Shown in pieces: positions 8,343-15,959 of a stretch of DNA of 33,828 bases. A program made the position numbers and the translations under genes. The notes below the pieces were generated by a model. The model worked only from the letters and a program-made list of their open reading frames with translations. It searched no databases and was not told the origin of the DNA. The first letter of the stretch is position 1; the number at the start of each line of letters is the position of its first letter. This DNA comes from Legionellales bacterium (GTDB lineage: Bacteria > Pseudomonadota > Gammaproteobacteria > Comchoanobacterales > Comchoanobacteraceae), in the NCBI GenBank assembly GCA_002690495.1, contig NZEV01000022.1, positions 1-33,828 on the forward strand, written 5' to 3'.

Positions 8343-9308
8343 TCAATTCCAAGGGGGTGAATACAGTAGACCACCGTGATGATAGAGGGCATTTAAATCT
8401 CTTGGAATTTCAAAAGGAACCGTAAGATTTCGATAAAATATCTCCTGATAATTGCCAACCTGATGTAAAATTTGGAGTGCCCATTCTGGCATTGTGATCA
8501 CTTTTGGCTCAATGTGCTCTAAACCAATTCTTAGTGGCATGTTTGATTCCTTGACATAACGGCCAATACCGTCCTCTTCACCTTTGATTAACGCAAATAA
8601 TGTCCAACGTATCAGCTTAAACCAATTTGCATCATCGTCTCTCACCATAATGGCCAAAGGCTCAAAGCCTAAAGAGACATTCAATATGGTTGCTTCATCT
8701 GGGTTTGGTAAGCTTTTTTTCAATACATGTAATGCTGATTTATCTGTGGACAAAGCCTCACAACGACCATTTTTCAGGGCTTTCAAAGCTAAAGAACCCT
8801 TGTCAAAGGTCAGTGTATCAAATGTCTGATCATGTTTTACCGCATAAGTTGAAAGATTCCGCTCAGATGTTGTACCTGATATTAGACAAATTGTCATATG
8901 ATTCAGATCTGCCATTGATTGGATTTTATTTTTAGCATAAACCATGATGCCTTGAGTATCAAAATACGTCACACCGACATAGACCAACCCATTCTTATGA
9001 TCACTTTGATAATCCCAGGTAGTGACTCTTGATAAAACATCGATCTCTTTACTTGAAAGCGCATTAAACTTGACTTGATTAGTGAGTGGTATAAATTTAA
9101 CCTTCTCTTTATCTCCAAATACAGCTACTGCAATTGCACGACAAATATCCACGTCAAACCCAACCCATTGTCCTTGAGAGTTGATGGAGGAAAAACCAGA
9201 CAAACCTGTTGTGACGCCACAGTTCACAACTCCCCTTGACTTAATTTCATCAAGTGTAGTGGCATGAATACTCATTAAACTCATCAAACACATTATCATT
9301 CGTATCAT
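8343..9308 (-). CDS. Amino-acid ABC transporter substrate-binding protein, AapJ-like
   Basis: This periplasmic solute-binding protein of family 3 resembles AapJ. A Met-rich signal peptide (MIRMIMCLMSLMSIHA) precedes TLDEIKSRGVVNCGV, the usual mature start. The two-lobe core includes GFDVDICRAIAVAVFGD, KVKFIPLTNQVKFNALSSKEIDV and a C-terminal GLEHIEPKVITMPEWALQILHQVGNYQEIF, a pattern shared with AapJ rather than glutamine- or histidine-binding proteins. The frame can be extended to a TTG at 9344, but the ATG at 9308 places the signal peptide correctly and leaves room for the predicted promoter. It is the first gene of the unit. Confidence 0.88.
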   Translation of the reverse strand: MIRMIMCLMSLMSIHATTLDEIKSRGVVNCGVTTGLSGFSSINSQGQWVGFDVDICRAIAVAVFGDKEKVKFIPLTNQVKFNALSSKEIDVLSRVTTWDYQSDHKNGLVYVGVTYFDTQGIMVYAKNKIQSMADLNHMTICLISGTTSERNLSTYAVKHDQTFDTLTFDKGSLALKALKNGRCEALSTDKSALHVLKKSLPNPDEATILNVSLGFEPLAIMVRDDDANWFKLIRWTLFALIKGEEDGIGRYVKESNMPLRIGLEHIEPKVITMPEWALQILHQVGNYQEIFYRNLTVPFEIPRDLNALYHHGGLLYSPPWN

Positions 9309-9312
9309 GTTT

Positions 9313-9340
9313 TTGAAAATATCAGCTTTATTTGTATCAT
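9313..9340 (+). promoter_or_regulatory. Putative promoter of the acyl-CoA dehydrogenase gene
   Basis: TTGAAA (9313-9318) and TATCAT (9335-9340) are 16 nt apart on the plus strand. The start site would fall near 9347, downstream of the ATG at 9339, which favours translation from 9375. It overlaps the opposite promoter of the transport genes. Confidence 0.4.
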
Positions 9341-9343
9341 GCA

Positions 9344-9371
9344 ATTTTATTTAAAACATGGTAAATTACAA
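9344..9371 (-). promoter_or_regulatory. Putative promoter of the aapJ-like operon
   Basis: On the minus strand TTGTAA (9366-9371) and TAAAAT (9344-9349) are separated by 16 nt, giving a leader of roughly 28 nt before the ATG at 9308. It lies back to back with, and close to, the plus-strand promoter of the dehydrogenase gene. Confidence 0.35.
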
Positions 9372-9374
9372 CAC

Positions 9375-10505
9375 ATGGATATCGAACAAGAACAAATGTT
9401 ACAAAGTGTCCAACGCTTTTGTAATATGAAGATTCTCCCGTTTGCGAGAAAAATTGATGAAGAGAATGAATTTCCAAGCTCATTATGGAAAGAAATGGGC
9501 GAAATGGGATTATTAGGGATTTGTGCTCCAACCATCTATGGTGGTTTAGATGAATCTTACTTAAATCACTGCAAGGTGATGATAAAAATTAGTCAAGCGA
9601 GCGCCTCAGTTGGATTAAGCTACATTGCGCACTCCAACTTGTGTATTAACCAAATCAATCGATTTGGGACTACCAGCCAAAAAAATCAGTTTTTACCACA
9701 ATTAATCTCTGGAGAGCATATTGGTGCAATTGCCATCAGTGAACCTCAATCAGGATCAGATGCCATTTCAATGCAAGTGAATGCTTTTTATAATGGCTCT
9801 AAATATGTATTAAGTGGTGAAAAATGTTGGATCACTAACGGTCCAGATGCAAACTTAGTGATTGTTTATGCTAAGACCGAACCACAAAGTAAAGCGAAAG
9901 GAATCACAGCATTTTTAGTGCCTACTCATTTACCTGGATTTAGAAGAGGTACTAAAATTGATAAATTAGGCATGAGAGGCTCTAATACATGCAGCTTATA
10001 TTTTGATCATTTAGAAATTGGTCCCGAGTATATCTTAGGTCAGCTTAACCAAGGCATTCATGTTTTAATGTCTGGATTAGATATTGAAAGAGTTTTGCTT
10101 TCTGCAGGACCCGTTGGCATTCAAAAAGCGGTACTCAATACTGTCATAGATTATGCAAAATCAAGAAAACAATTCAATACAAGACTTTGTGATTTTCAAT
10201 TTATACAAGGGAAAATAGCTGATATTTACACCAGATTACAATCCTCAGAATCATTTCTTTATGAAGTAGCAAAACAAGCAGATCATGGTCAATTAAGCGC
10301 AGAAAAAGCAGCCAGTGTATACCTTCATTGCAGTGAAAATGGTGTTCAATCTGCACTTGATGGCATTCAAATATTAGGTGGCAATGGTTATACAAATGAC
10401 TATGATGTTGGTCGTTTTTTAAGAGACGCTAAACTCTATGATATTGGCGGCGGTACTACTGAAATAAGACGATTAATTATTGCTCGCGCACTTTGCAAGG
10501 ATTAA
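9375..10505 (+). CDS. ivd: Acyl-CoA dehydrogenase, isovaleryl-CoA dehydrogenase-like
   Basis: This FAD enzyme should oxidise isovaleryl-CoA to 3-methylcrotonyl-CoA in leucine breakdown. Family blocks are AIAISEPQSGSDA, KCWITNGPDANLVIVYAKT, the RKQFNTRLCDFQFIQGKIAD helix and a C-terminal IGGGTTEIRRLIIAR. Isovaleryl-CoA dehydrogenases carry the catalytic Glu in the GLDIER helix (here about residue 238) and a small residue instead of Glu before GTTEI; both are seen, which supports this subtype. The frame opens at 9339, but the predicted promoter and family alignment favour the ATG at 9375 (376 aa). No carboxylase or hydratase partner of the pathway is adjacent. Confidence 0.85.
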   Translation: MDIEQEQMLQSVQRFCNMKILPFARKIDEENEFPSSLWKEMGEMGLLGICAPTIYGGLDESYLNHCKVMIKISQASASVGLSYIAHSNLCINQINRFGTTSQKNQFLPQLISGEHIGAIAISEPQSGSDAISMQVNAFYNGSKYVLSGEKCWITNGPDANLVIVYAKTEPQSKAKGITAFLVPTHLPGFRRGTKIDKLGMRGSNTCSLYFDHLEIGPEYILGQLNQGIHVLMSGLDIERVLLSAGPVGIQKAVLNTVIDYAKSRKQFNTRLCDFQFIQGKIADIYTRLQSSESFLYEVAKQADHGQLSAEKAASVYLHCSENGVQSALDGIQILGGNGYTNDYDVGRFLRDAKLYDIGGGTTEIRRLIIARALCKD

Positions 10506-10507
10506 TC

Positions 10508-10535
10508 TTGTCACCAGAAATGAATTTGTTATAAT
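10508..10535 (+). promoter_or_regulatory. Strong sigma70-like promoter of tRNA-Leu
   Basis: TTGTCA (10508-10513), a 16-nt spacer and a perfect TATAAT (10530-10535) lie immediately upstream of the tRNA. Transcription would begin about 5 nt before the mature 5' end. Confidence 0.7.
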
Positions 10536-10545
10536 ACTTTCTTAT

Positions 10546-10629
10546 GCCGGGGTGGCGAAACAGGTAGACGCGCCAGATTCAAAATCTGGTGGTGGTAACA
10601 CCGTGTCGGTTCGATTCCGACCCTCGGTA
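10546..10629 (+). tRNA. leuX: tRNA-Leu (CAA)
   Basis: This is a class II tRNA. The acceptor GCCGGGG pairs with CCTCGGT (two G-U pairs, one of them at the terminal 1-72 position). The D-arm has GGTAGACGC. The anticodon stem and loop GATTCAAAATC give anticodon CAA (codon UUG). A variable arm TGGTGGTAACACC follows, then the T-arm GTCGGTTCGATTCCGAC. No CCA is encoded after the discriminator A, unlike the tRNA-Ser in this window, so the CCA must be added enzymatically. Confidence 0.95.
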
Positions 10630-10654
10630 TGTTCATAAACGCATAAAAAATTGA

Positions 10655-11488
10655 CTAATCTTTGATCAAACCGATTTCTCTCAATCGTTCAGTTAAGTAA
10701 GATTTTGCATTATAACGTTCAGAGAGTACCACATCATCTTTTGCATGCAAGAATAATGGCATCGAATATCTTGCCACATCTTTTTCATCAGGGTTCACTA
10801 CCCTATGTTTAGTCGAACAATAATAACCTTGACTACATTCTTGCAACATATCACCAATGTTAATGACACATTGATGGGGCTTTAATTTCACAGGCCACCA
10901 AGTTCCATCAGGTAACAACACCTCTAAACCATCAGCAGTGCCTGATGGGAGCACTGTCAATAGATTGATATCTTCATGTGGTGCAGCCCTCACTGCATCT
11001 GGAATAAAATAATCACCTAAAGCTGGATAATGGATAATTCTCAGTAATGTATTGTTTTGACAGACCATTTCATGTAATGGCCTTGAAAAATGTTGTGTGA
11101 TCGTGCTTGGGGATGCATCTTGAATCCAAGATAATAGCTTCACTGCCAAATCATAGGATTGATGATAAATGGATTCTGTCATTTTCAACAACTGATTTGG
11201 GCATTGTTCACCTAAATAAAAATGATAAAATTCTTTGATATCCTTCACTTTCGCATCTTTTGCTTTTTCTGAATGCTCTCTTTTCACCCAACCTGCTCCA
11301 GTAGATTGCTGATAAATATACTGTTCGTCTGGATTTTCAAAAAATTTTGCCCAAGATTGGTAACATGACTGAATCAAGTTGAGATTAAATGGTACCTCAT
11401 CAATAATTGCAAACCCAGAATCATGCAAAGACTGGACCAATTGTTGAGCTGCAGATTGATGTGATAAGTTAATGGTTTGAATTGACAT
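10655..11488 (-). CDS. 2-oxoglutarate/Fe(II)-dependent oxygenase, isopenicillin-N-synthase-like
   Basis: The 277-aa product belongs to the IPNS/plant-type 2OG-Fe(II) dioxygenases. The iron facial triad is visible as H171-x-D173 (PHEDINLLTVL) and H228 (STKHRVVNP), and the 2OG-anchoring R240-x-S242 follows (ARYSMPLF). An N-terminal DIOX_N-like part starts with SGFAIIDEVPFN. The substrate cannot be predicted. It starts inside the last codons of ccmG (20-nt overlap), with GGAG about 8 nt before its ATG, so it belongs to the ccm transcription unit although it is not a known maturation factor. It is the last gene of that unit. Confidence 0.88.
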   Translation of the reverse strand: MSIQTINLSHQSAAQQLVQSLHDSGFAIIDEVPFNLNLIQSCYQSWAKFFENPDEQYIYQQSTGAGWVKREHSEKAKDAKVKDIKEFYHFYLGEQCPNQLLKMTESIYHQSYDLAVKLLSWIQDASPSTITQHFSRPLHEMVCQNNTLLRIIHYPALGDYFIPDAVRAAPHEDINLLTVLPSGTADGLEVLLPDGTWWPVKLKPHQCVINIGDMLQECSQGYYCSTKHRVVNPDEKDVARYSMPLFLHAKDDVVLSERYNAKSYLTERLREIGLIKD

Positions 11489-12011
11489 GATCTAGCTCCG
11501 GAAGAATAATTTCACTCCAATCCTTTCTGGATATGGGGCCTAAAAAGCGTTTAATAATAAACCCATGAGCATCCACAAGCAATGTCTCTGGTGTGCCATA
11601 TGCTCCAAAACTAATCATCGTATGACCCTGTGGATCATCAATCAAACTTGTATAGGGATTCCCCTCTGAGGATAACCATGGTAGAACATGAGCAGTTTTA
11701 TCACTATAGAGCACACCAACTAATTTAAAAGGATGCTCTTTTTGAAGCTCGACCCACATTTGATGTTCTCGGACACACTCTGCACACCAACTTGCCCATA
11801 CATTGACTAAATAAGACTGGCCGAGTAATGACTCTTTTGTAATGGTTTGATCGGGATGCAGCACATCTACTTCACTAAATTCTGGAAGCGGCATATCAAT
11901 GAGAGGTGAAGCTAATTGTGTTGGATCTTTACTCAAGGCATAGTTCATGATCATGGATAAACTGATTACAACTGCAAACAAGGGTAGAAATAAGACGAAT
12001 CGATTAAGCAT
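11469..12011 (-). CDS. ccmG: Cytochrome c maturation thioredoxin CcmG/DsbE
   Basis: This is a periplasmic membrane-anchored thioredoxin that keeps apocytochrome c or CcmH thiols reduced for heme attachment. An N-terminal signal anchor (about 5-25) precedes the thioredoxin fold. The active site is W-C76-A-E-C79 where enterobacterial CcmG has WCPTC, and the cis-Pro loop YGTPETLLVD and GPISRKDW follow as in the family. The family marker PLPEF is present near residue 41. The start overlaps ccmF by 8 nt and has a good AGGAGG about 6 nt upstream. It follows ccmF as in the canonical ccm order. Confidence 0.93.
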   Translation of the reverse strand: MLNRFVLFLPLFAVVISLSMIMNYALSKDPTQLASPLIDMPLPEFSEVDVLHPDQTITKESLLGQSYLVNVWASWCAECVREHQMWVELQKEHPFKLVGVLYSDKTAHVLPWLSSEGNPYTSLIDDPQGHTMISFGAYGTPETLLVDAHGFIIKRFLGPISRKDWSEIILPELDHVNSNH

Positions 12012-13866
12012 TTTTCCTCCTTAATGCTAATAGGCCACCAATAGCCATGATGAATGCACCTAACCAAATCAATCTAACAAATGGTTTCATTTGCCATCGA
12101 ATCATCCATTCTCCATGATCTAAGTGCTGTCCAATATTTAAATGATAATCACCCCACCACATGGATGCAATTCCAGCATGAGGTAATGGCATTTTACCAG
12201 CCGTATAGATACGGTACTCAGGGTATAACATAATTGATCCAACAGAATCTGATAGCTCAAACCACCCTCTGAAGCCTTTATAATTTGAAGCATCAATTTG
12301 AGTCGCATGTTTCCATTTCAAATGCAATGAGCCCAATGTTTCTGTTTGTCCCAAACTCATACTCAACAATCTTTCGTCGCTAAACTGGGTGCTCATGATA
12401 ATCCCAAAGGTCACAACAACCACACCAAAATGGCTAATGAAAGTAGACCATTTAAATGACTTTCTTCGAAGATAGTGAAAATGAGCCATCAAAAGCCATA
12501 CTGGCCACATCAAACTGAAAGCAGCGATGAATGAGCTCGATCCCGACCAAGCATACACAATGACCATACTGATAAGAAAAGAGGACACAAATTGATATAA
12601 TAGCGTAAGGATGGTTTTTTTAGACCATACACGGCTAAATTGTGTTGAAGTCCCCATAAGCAAAAATAAGACAATGACAAGCGGCATTAATACTTTGTTA
12701 AAGTATGGTGGTCCAATAGAAATCGTTTGTGAAAAAAACACTAAATAAAACATTGGAAATAAAGTGCCTAATAACACGACAAGCATTGCTGTAAAAAATA
12801 AAATATTATTGAGCATAAACATATGATGGTATGTGGCAGTTTGTTGTTGATGTTGACGTTGTTGATTATGCAGCAGCGATAAATATAAAAGGGATAAAGA
12901 CCCAAGGATCGTCACTGTAAACAGCAATAAAAGATAAACGCCTCTTTGGGGATCAGAAGCGAAAGCATGCACTGAGATAAGCACACCAGAACGAATTAAA
13001 AAAGTACCTAATAAACTCAGAGAAAACCCAAAAATGGCCAACAAACCAACCCATGGAATAAATTTTGGATTCTTTTTTGAGATCATCAATGAATGAATCA
13101 GTGCAGTGCCAACTAACCAAGGCATTAAGGAGGCATTTTCAACCGGATCCCAAAACCACCATCCACCCCATCCAAGTTCACGATACGCCCATAAACTACC
13201 TAAGGTAATGCCAACCGTCATAAAGCACCATGCAATTAACGTCCATATCCGTGTTTGTTCGATCCAATCTGAAGATTTAGGCAAAGTTAGTAATCCAGAA
13301 AGAGCACTTGCATAGGTGACTGCAAAACCAACATAACCAAGATATAAAATAGGAGGGTGAGACACCATTCCTGGATCTTGCAGTAAAGGGTTTAAATCCA
13401 TACCATCAACCGGTGGATGCATCAAAAGTAAAAAAGGGTTTGAAGTGAATAATATAAAGAGAGAAAAGCAAAGTATGATACAAGACAAAATGGCGTTTAT
13501 ACGGCATCTATATTCAATGATTTGAGACTGTGTACTCCGCCAAACTACAATCAGCCAACCAGAAAGGAACAGCATCCATAATAAAAATGATCCTTCATGT
13601 CCGCCCCAAACCGCACAAAGCTTATAGATGATTGGTAATTTGGAGTAAGAGTGACTAGCAACATAGAGCACCTCAAAATGATCATTTAAAAACAGGATTG
13701 TTAATAATAGATATGCCAGCAACGTAAAAATAAACTGAAAATAAATCCAAAAATGTGCCTTAGCAAGATAATTAGATGCATCAAACACTAAGCTAATGAA
13801 AAATAATCGAGACGCACCAATCACAACAAAAGTAAGGCTCATTAATCCTAAAAGCGCATGAATCAT
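12004..13866 (-). CDS. ccmF: Cytochrome c heme lyase subunit CcmF
   Basis: CcmF receives heme from holo-CcmE and, with CcmH, attaches it to apocytochrome c. The 620-aa polytopic protein is near the usual length (about 640). It shows WGGHEGSFLLW (about 87-97), the heme-handling His in SHPPILYLGYVGFAV (about 169-183), and the WWD domain GWGGWWFWDPVENASLMPWL (232-250). A large periplasmic region before the last helix is present. The start overlaps ccmE by 4 nt (ATGA), and ccmG follows with an 8-nt overlap. Confidence 0.96.
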   Translation of the reverse strand: MIHALLGLMSLTFVVIGASRLFFISLVFDASNYLAKAHFWIYFQFIFTLLAYLLLTILFLNDHFEVLYVASHSYSKLPIIYKLCAVWGGHEGSFLLWMLFLSGWLIVVWRSTQSQIIEYRCRINAILSCIILCFSLFILFTSNPFLLLMHPPVDGMDLNPLLQDPGMVSHPPILYLGYVGFAVTYASALSGLLTLPKSSDWIEQTRIWTLIAWCFMTVGITLGSLWAYRELGWGGWWFWDPVENASLMPWLVGTALIHSLMISKKNPKFIPWVGLLAIFGFSLSLLGTFLIRSGVLISVHAFASDPQRGVYLLLLFTVTILGSLSLLYLSLLHNQQRQHQQQTATYHHMFMLNNILFFTAMLVVLLGTLFPMFYLVFFSQTISIGPPYFNKVLMPLVIVLFLLMGTSTQFSRVWSKKTILTLLYQFVSSFLISMVIVYAWSGSSSFIAAFSLMWPVWLLMAHFHYLRRKSFKWSTFISHFGVVVVTFGIIMSTQFSDERLLSMSLGQTETLGSLHLKWKHATQIDASNYKGFRGWFELSDSVGSIMLYPEYRIYTAGKMPLPHAGIASMWWGDYHLNIGQHLDHGEWMIRWQMKPFVRLIWLGAFIMAIGGLLALRRKNA

Positions 13867-14261
13867 GTATTCAATCCAGGTGGTTGATAATTCTCATCGT
13901 GCTTGGCTAAAACCTCATTGGCGACAAAAGTATTATAATTGAAATGACCACCAACAATCACGCCTTTCCCCTCCTCAAATAATCCAGGTAATAAGCCATT
14001 ATAAATGACGTTTAGTTCCTTTTTAAGATCTGTAATTACAAATTGAGTTTGAACCCCTTTTTTAATGATAGAGTGTTTTTTAACCAACCCACCTACCCTG
14101 AAGATTTTATTAGAATCTAGAGCCTTCATATCAATCTGAGATGGTGTCAAATATAAATTTAAACTTTGATTCAACGAGGTTAACACCAGTACGATACCTA
14201 TTGCGGCTATTAAGAATTGAACAGCAAGCCAAAATAACCTCTTTTTTAATACTTGATTCAT
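13863..14261 (-). CDS. ccmE: Cytochrome c maturation heme chaperone CcmE
   Basis: CcmE carries heme covalently on a His in the periplasm between the CcmABCD complex and CcmF. The 132-aa protein has an N-terminal membrane anchor (about 9-29), an OB-fold core (FRVGGLVKKHSI, TDLKKELNVIYNGLLPGLFEEGKG) and the heme-binding C-terminal motif VLAKH121DENY125. The His and Tyr are both conserved. The start overlaps ccmD by 4 nt, in the ATGA arrangement. Confidence 0.95.
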   Translation of the reverse strand: MNQVLKKRLFWLAVQFLIAAIGIVLVLTSLNQSLNLYLTPSQIDMKALDSNKIFRVGGLVKKHSIIKKGVQTQFVITDLKKELNVIYNGLLPGLFEEGKGVIVGGHFNYNTFVANEVLAKHDENYQPPGLNT

Positions 14262-14377
14262 TTTGAGGAATGATTCAATAGTTTCTTATAAGATTTCATC
14301 ATATAAACAACATATCCAAAAAATCCCAAAGAGGCAATGAGATAACTGGTTAAGACAAAGAAATTGATTTCATGCAT
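14258..14377 (-). CDS. ccmD: Cytochrome c maturation protein CcmD (39 aa)
   Basis: This small ORF was found by translating the gap between ccmC and ccmE. It begins MHEINFFVLTSY, has one hydrophobic helix (about 6-26), then a basic tail YMMKSYKKLLNHSSK. That is the CcmD design: a single-pass inner-membrane protein with a charged cytoplasmic tail that helps release holo-CcmE from CcmABC. The start overlaps the end of ccmC by 28 nt and the stop overlaps the ccmE start by 3 nt. Position, length and topology all agree, although sequence conservation in this family is low. Confidence 0.85.
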   Translation of the reverse strand: MHEINFFVLTSYLIASLGFFGYVVYMMKSYKKLLNHSSK

Positions 14378-15090
14378 TCTTGAAGCCATCGCTTATGTTG
14401 ACAATATTGGACTAGTTCATTTCTTAGTGTAAGAAAAAATAGACTCAATGCAAAAGTAAAAAAACTGACAAATGCATAGATCAATACCCACAGCATTTCA
14501 TTTGCAATTGAGGGTTTCGCAAATTTAAAAATAGAAGGTGCTTGATGCAGCGTCTGCCACCATTGTACGGAGTAATGAATGATTGGGAGGTCAATCAAAC
14601 CGATGACTGCAAATATTGACATAAATAACCGTGATCGCTCTATTGGTTTGATGATTTTTTTTCCAGACAAATAGGAATAATAAATGGTAAATAGCAGCAA
14701 TTGTGACGTTAACCGTGCATCCCATACCCACCAAGTCCCCCATGTTGGTTTACCCCATAAAGCGCCAGTGATGAGTGACAATGCAGTAAATAATAGACCT
14801 ACTTTAGCAAATGATGTAGCAAACAAATCAAATAAAGTGACGCGTGTGATCAGGTAGCCTGCTGAAAATGCACCGACCAGGGCATAAAACATCAATGATA
14901 TCGCTGCACATGGTACATGTAAAAACATGATTCGATATACATCACCTTGTTGAAAATCAATAGGTGCAATAACTAGACTATTAAAAAAAGAGCTTAGTAG
15001 TAATATCGTACTACCGATAACAAGCATCATGGCATATCTTTCTACAAGATCATACCAAAATTGTGACTTAAGCCCTTGTTGTAGATGCAT
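14350..15090 (-). CDS. ccmC: Heme handling protein CcmC
   Basis: CcmC is a six-helix inner-membrane protein that loads heme onto CcmE. The 246-aa product fits the family length. The WWD motif is WGTWWVWDARLTS (about 117-129). The two axial His ligands are H58 (FLHVPCAAISL) and H172 (LPIIHYSVQWWQTLHQ). It starts 4 nt after the upstream SDR gene, in the position where ccmA-ccmB normally lie; neither of those is in this window. The Shine-Dalgarno before the ATG is weak. Confidence 0.95.
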   Translation of the reverse strand: MHLQQGLKSQFWYDLVERYAMMLVIGSTILLLSSFFNSLVIAPIDFQQGDVYRIMFLHVPCAAISLMFYALVGAFSAGYLITRVTLFDLFATSFAKVGLLFTALSLITGALWGKPTWGTWWVWDARLTSQLLLFTIYYSYLSGKKIIKPIERSRLFMSIFAVIGLIDLPIIHYSVQWWQTLHQAPSIFKFAKPSIANEMLWVLIYAFVSFFTFALSLFFLTLRNELVQYCQHKRWLQECMKSISLS

Positions 15091-15094
15091 ATAG

Positions 15095-15892
15095 TTATTC
15101 AGCTAGCTGCTTTGGAATAAAATCCTCTAGTGTAAAGTCAGCGTGATCCTGAATGATTTCACGATCAAGACAAAAACGACCAGAAAACTGATTAGCTGGC
15201 TGCTGAAATATTTGTAGAGCAGCTTGAGTTAATGCATCAATCATCAAAGGATCACTATCAGGCTCTTTGAGTGCAAAAAATTGATCATCAAAATCTTGAA
15301 TAGGTCCTTGAGGCCATAATGCATTCACTGCAATACCACTATCAGAGAATTCATTGGCTAATGCCTTGACCATCACACTTTGAGCCATAGCATTTACAGC
15401 ATATGCAGTTTTTGAGTATGTTGATCGCTCAAATTCTTCGTATCGTGGAGCTAATGTCAGTATATGAGGATTTGCACTTTCAATCATATGATTAACACCA
15501 TACTTAGCTAACAAGAAAAGACTTCTTGGAAGTATTTGATGCATTAAGTCAAATCTAGACATATCAATTTGTGCTGAGGATGAGCCAACAAAAACATTAG
15601 CTGCATGCACAATGATATCCAGGGCACCGAACTGTCTTAGAGTCTCATTGATTGCTCGCTCAATCTGGTCGTCATATCTAATATCAGTTTGTATTGCATA
15701 CGCAGACCCACCCATTTCTTCTATGTCTTCAGCCAGAGTGAATATTGTATCTTTGTTTGCACTATTAACGTGTACAGACTTTGACACAATGACAACATTT
15801 GCGCCAGCTTTTGCACAGGCTAAAGCCATTGATTTACCAAACCCCTTGGTTGCTCCAGTAATTAAAACGGTTTTATCTGATAACGAACTCAT
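15095..15892 (-). CDS. SDR-family protein, HSDL2-like, with degenerate catalytic residues
   Basis: The 265-aa Rossmann protein resembles the SDR domain of HSDL2-type hydroxysteroid dehydrogenase-like proteins. The cofactor motif TGATKGFGK (about 12-20) is intact, and IAVNALWPQGPI (about 187-198) is typical. In my by-eye alignment the active site is altered: the usual NNAS is HAAN (96-99), the catalytic Ser is Ala148, and YxxxK becomes Y159-S-K-T-A163 with no Lys at the correct position. It may still bind nucleotide but is unlikely to be a standard dehydrogenase. A GGAGG lies about 5 nt before the ATG. It is the first gene of the ccm unit, 4 nt before ccmC. Confidence 0.8.
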   Translation of the reverse strand: MSSLSDKTVLITGATKGFGKSMALACAKAGANVVIVSKSVHVNSANKDTIFTLAEDIEEMGGSAYAIQTDIRYDDQIERAINETLRQFGALDIIVHAANVFVGSSSAQIDMSRFDLMHQILPRSLFLLAKYGVNHMIESANPHILTLAPRYEEFERSTYSKTAYAVNAMAQSVMVKALANEFSDSGIAVNALWPQGPIQDFDDQFFALKEPDSDPLMIDALTQAALQIFQQPANQFSGRFCLDREIIQDHADFTLEDFIPKQLAE

Positions 15893-15927
15893 TTATCCTC
15901 CAAATCATTGTTGTATTTAAAGTGTCT

Positions 15928-15956
15928 ATTAAACACATTACCAATAAAAATCTCAA
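15928..15956 (-). promoter_or_regulatory. Putative promoter of the SDR-ccmCDEFG unit
   Basis: On the minus strand TTGAGA (15951-15956) and TTTAAT (15928-15933) are 17 nt apart, in the 67-nt gap after gpmI. It would give the ccm genes their own transcript. Confidence 0.4.
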
Positions 15957-15959
15957 GCA

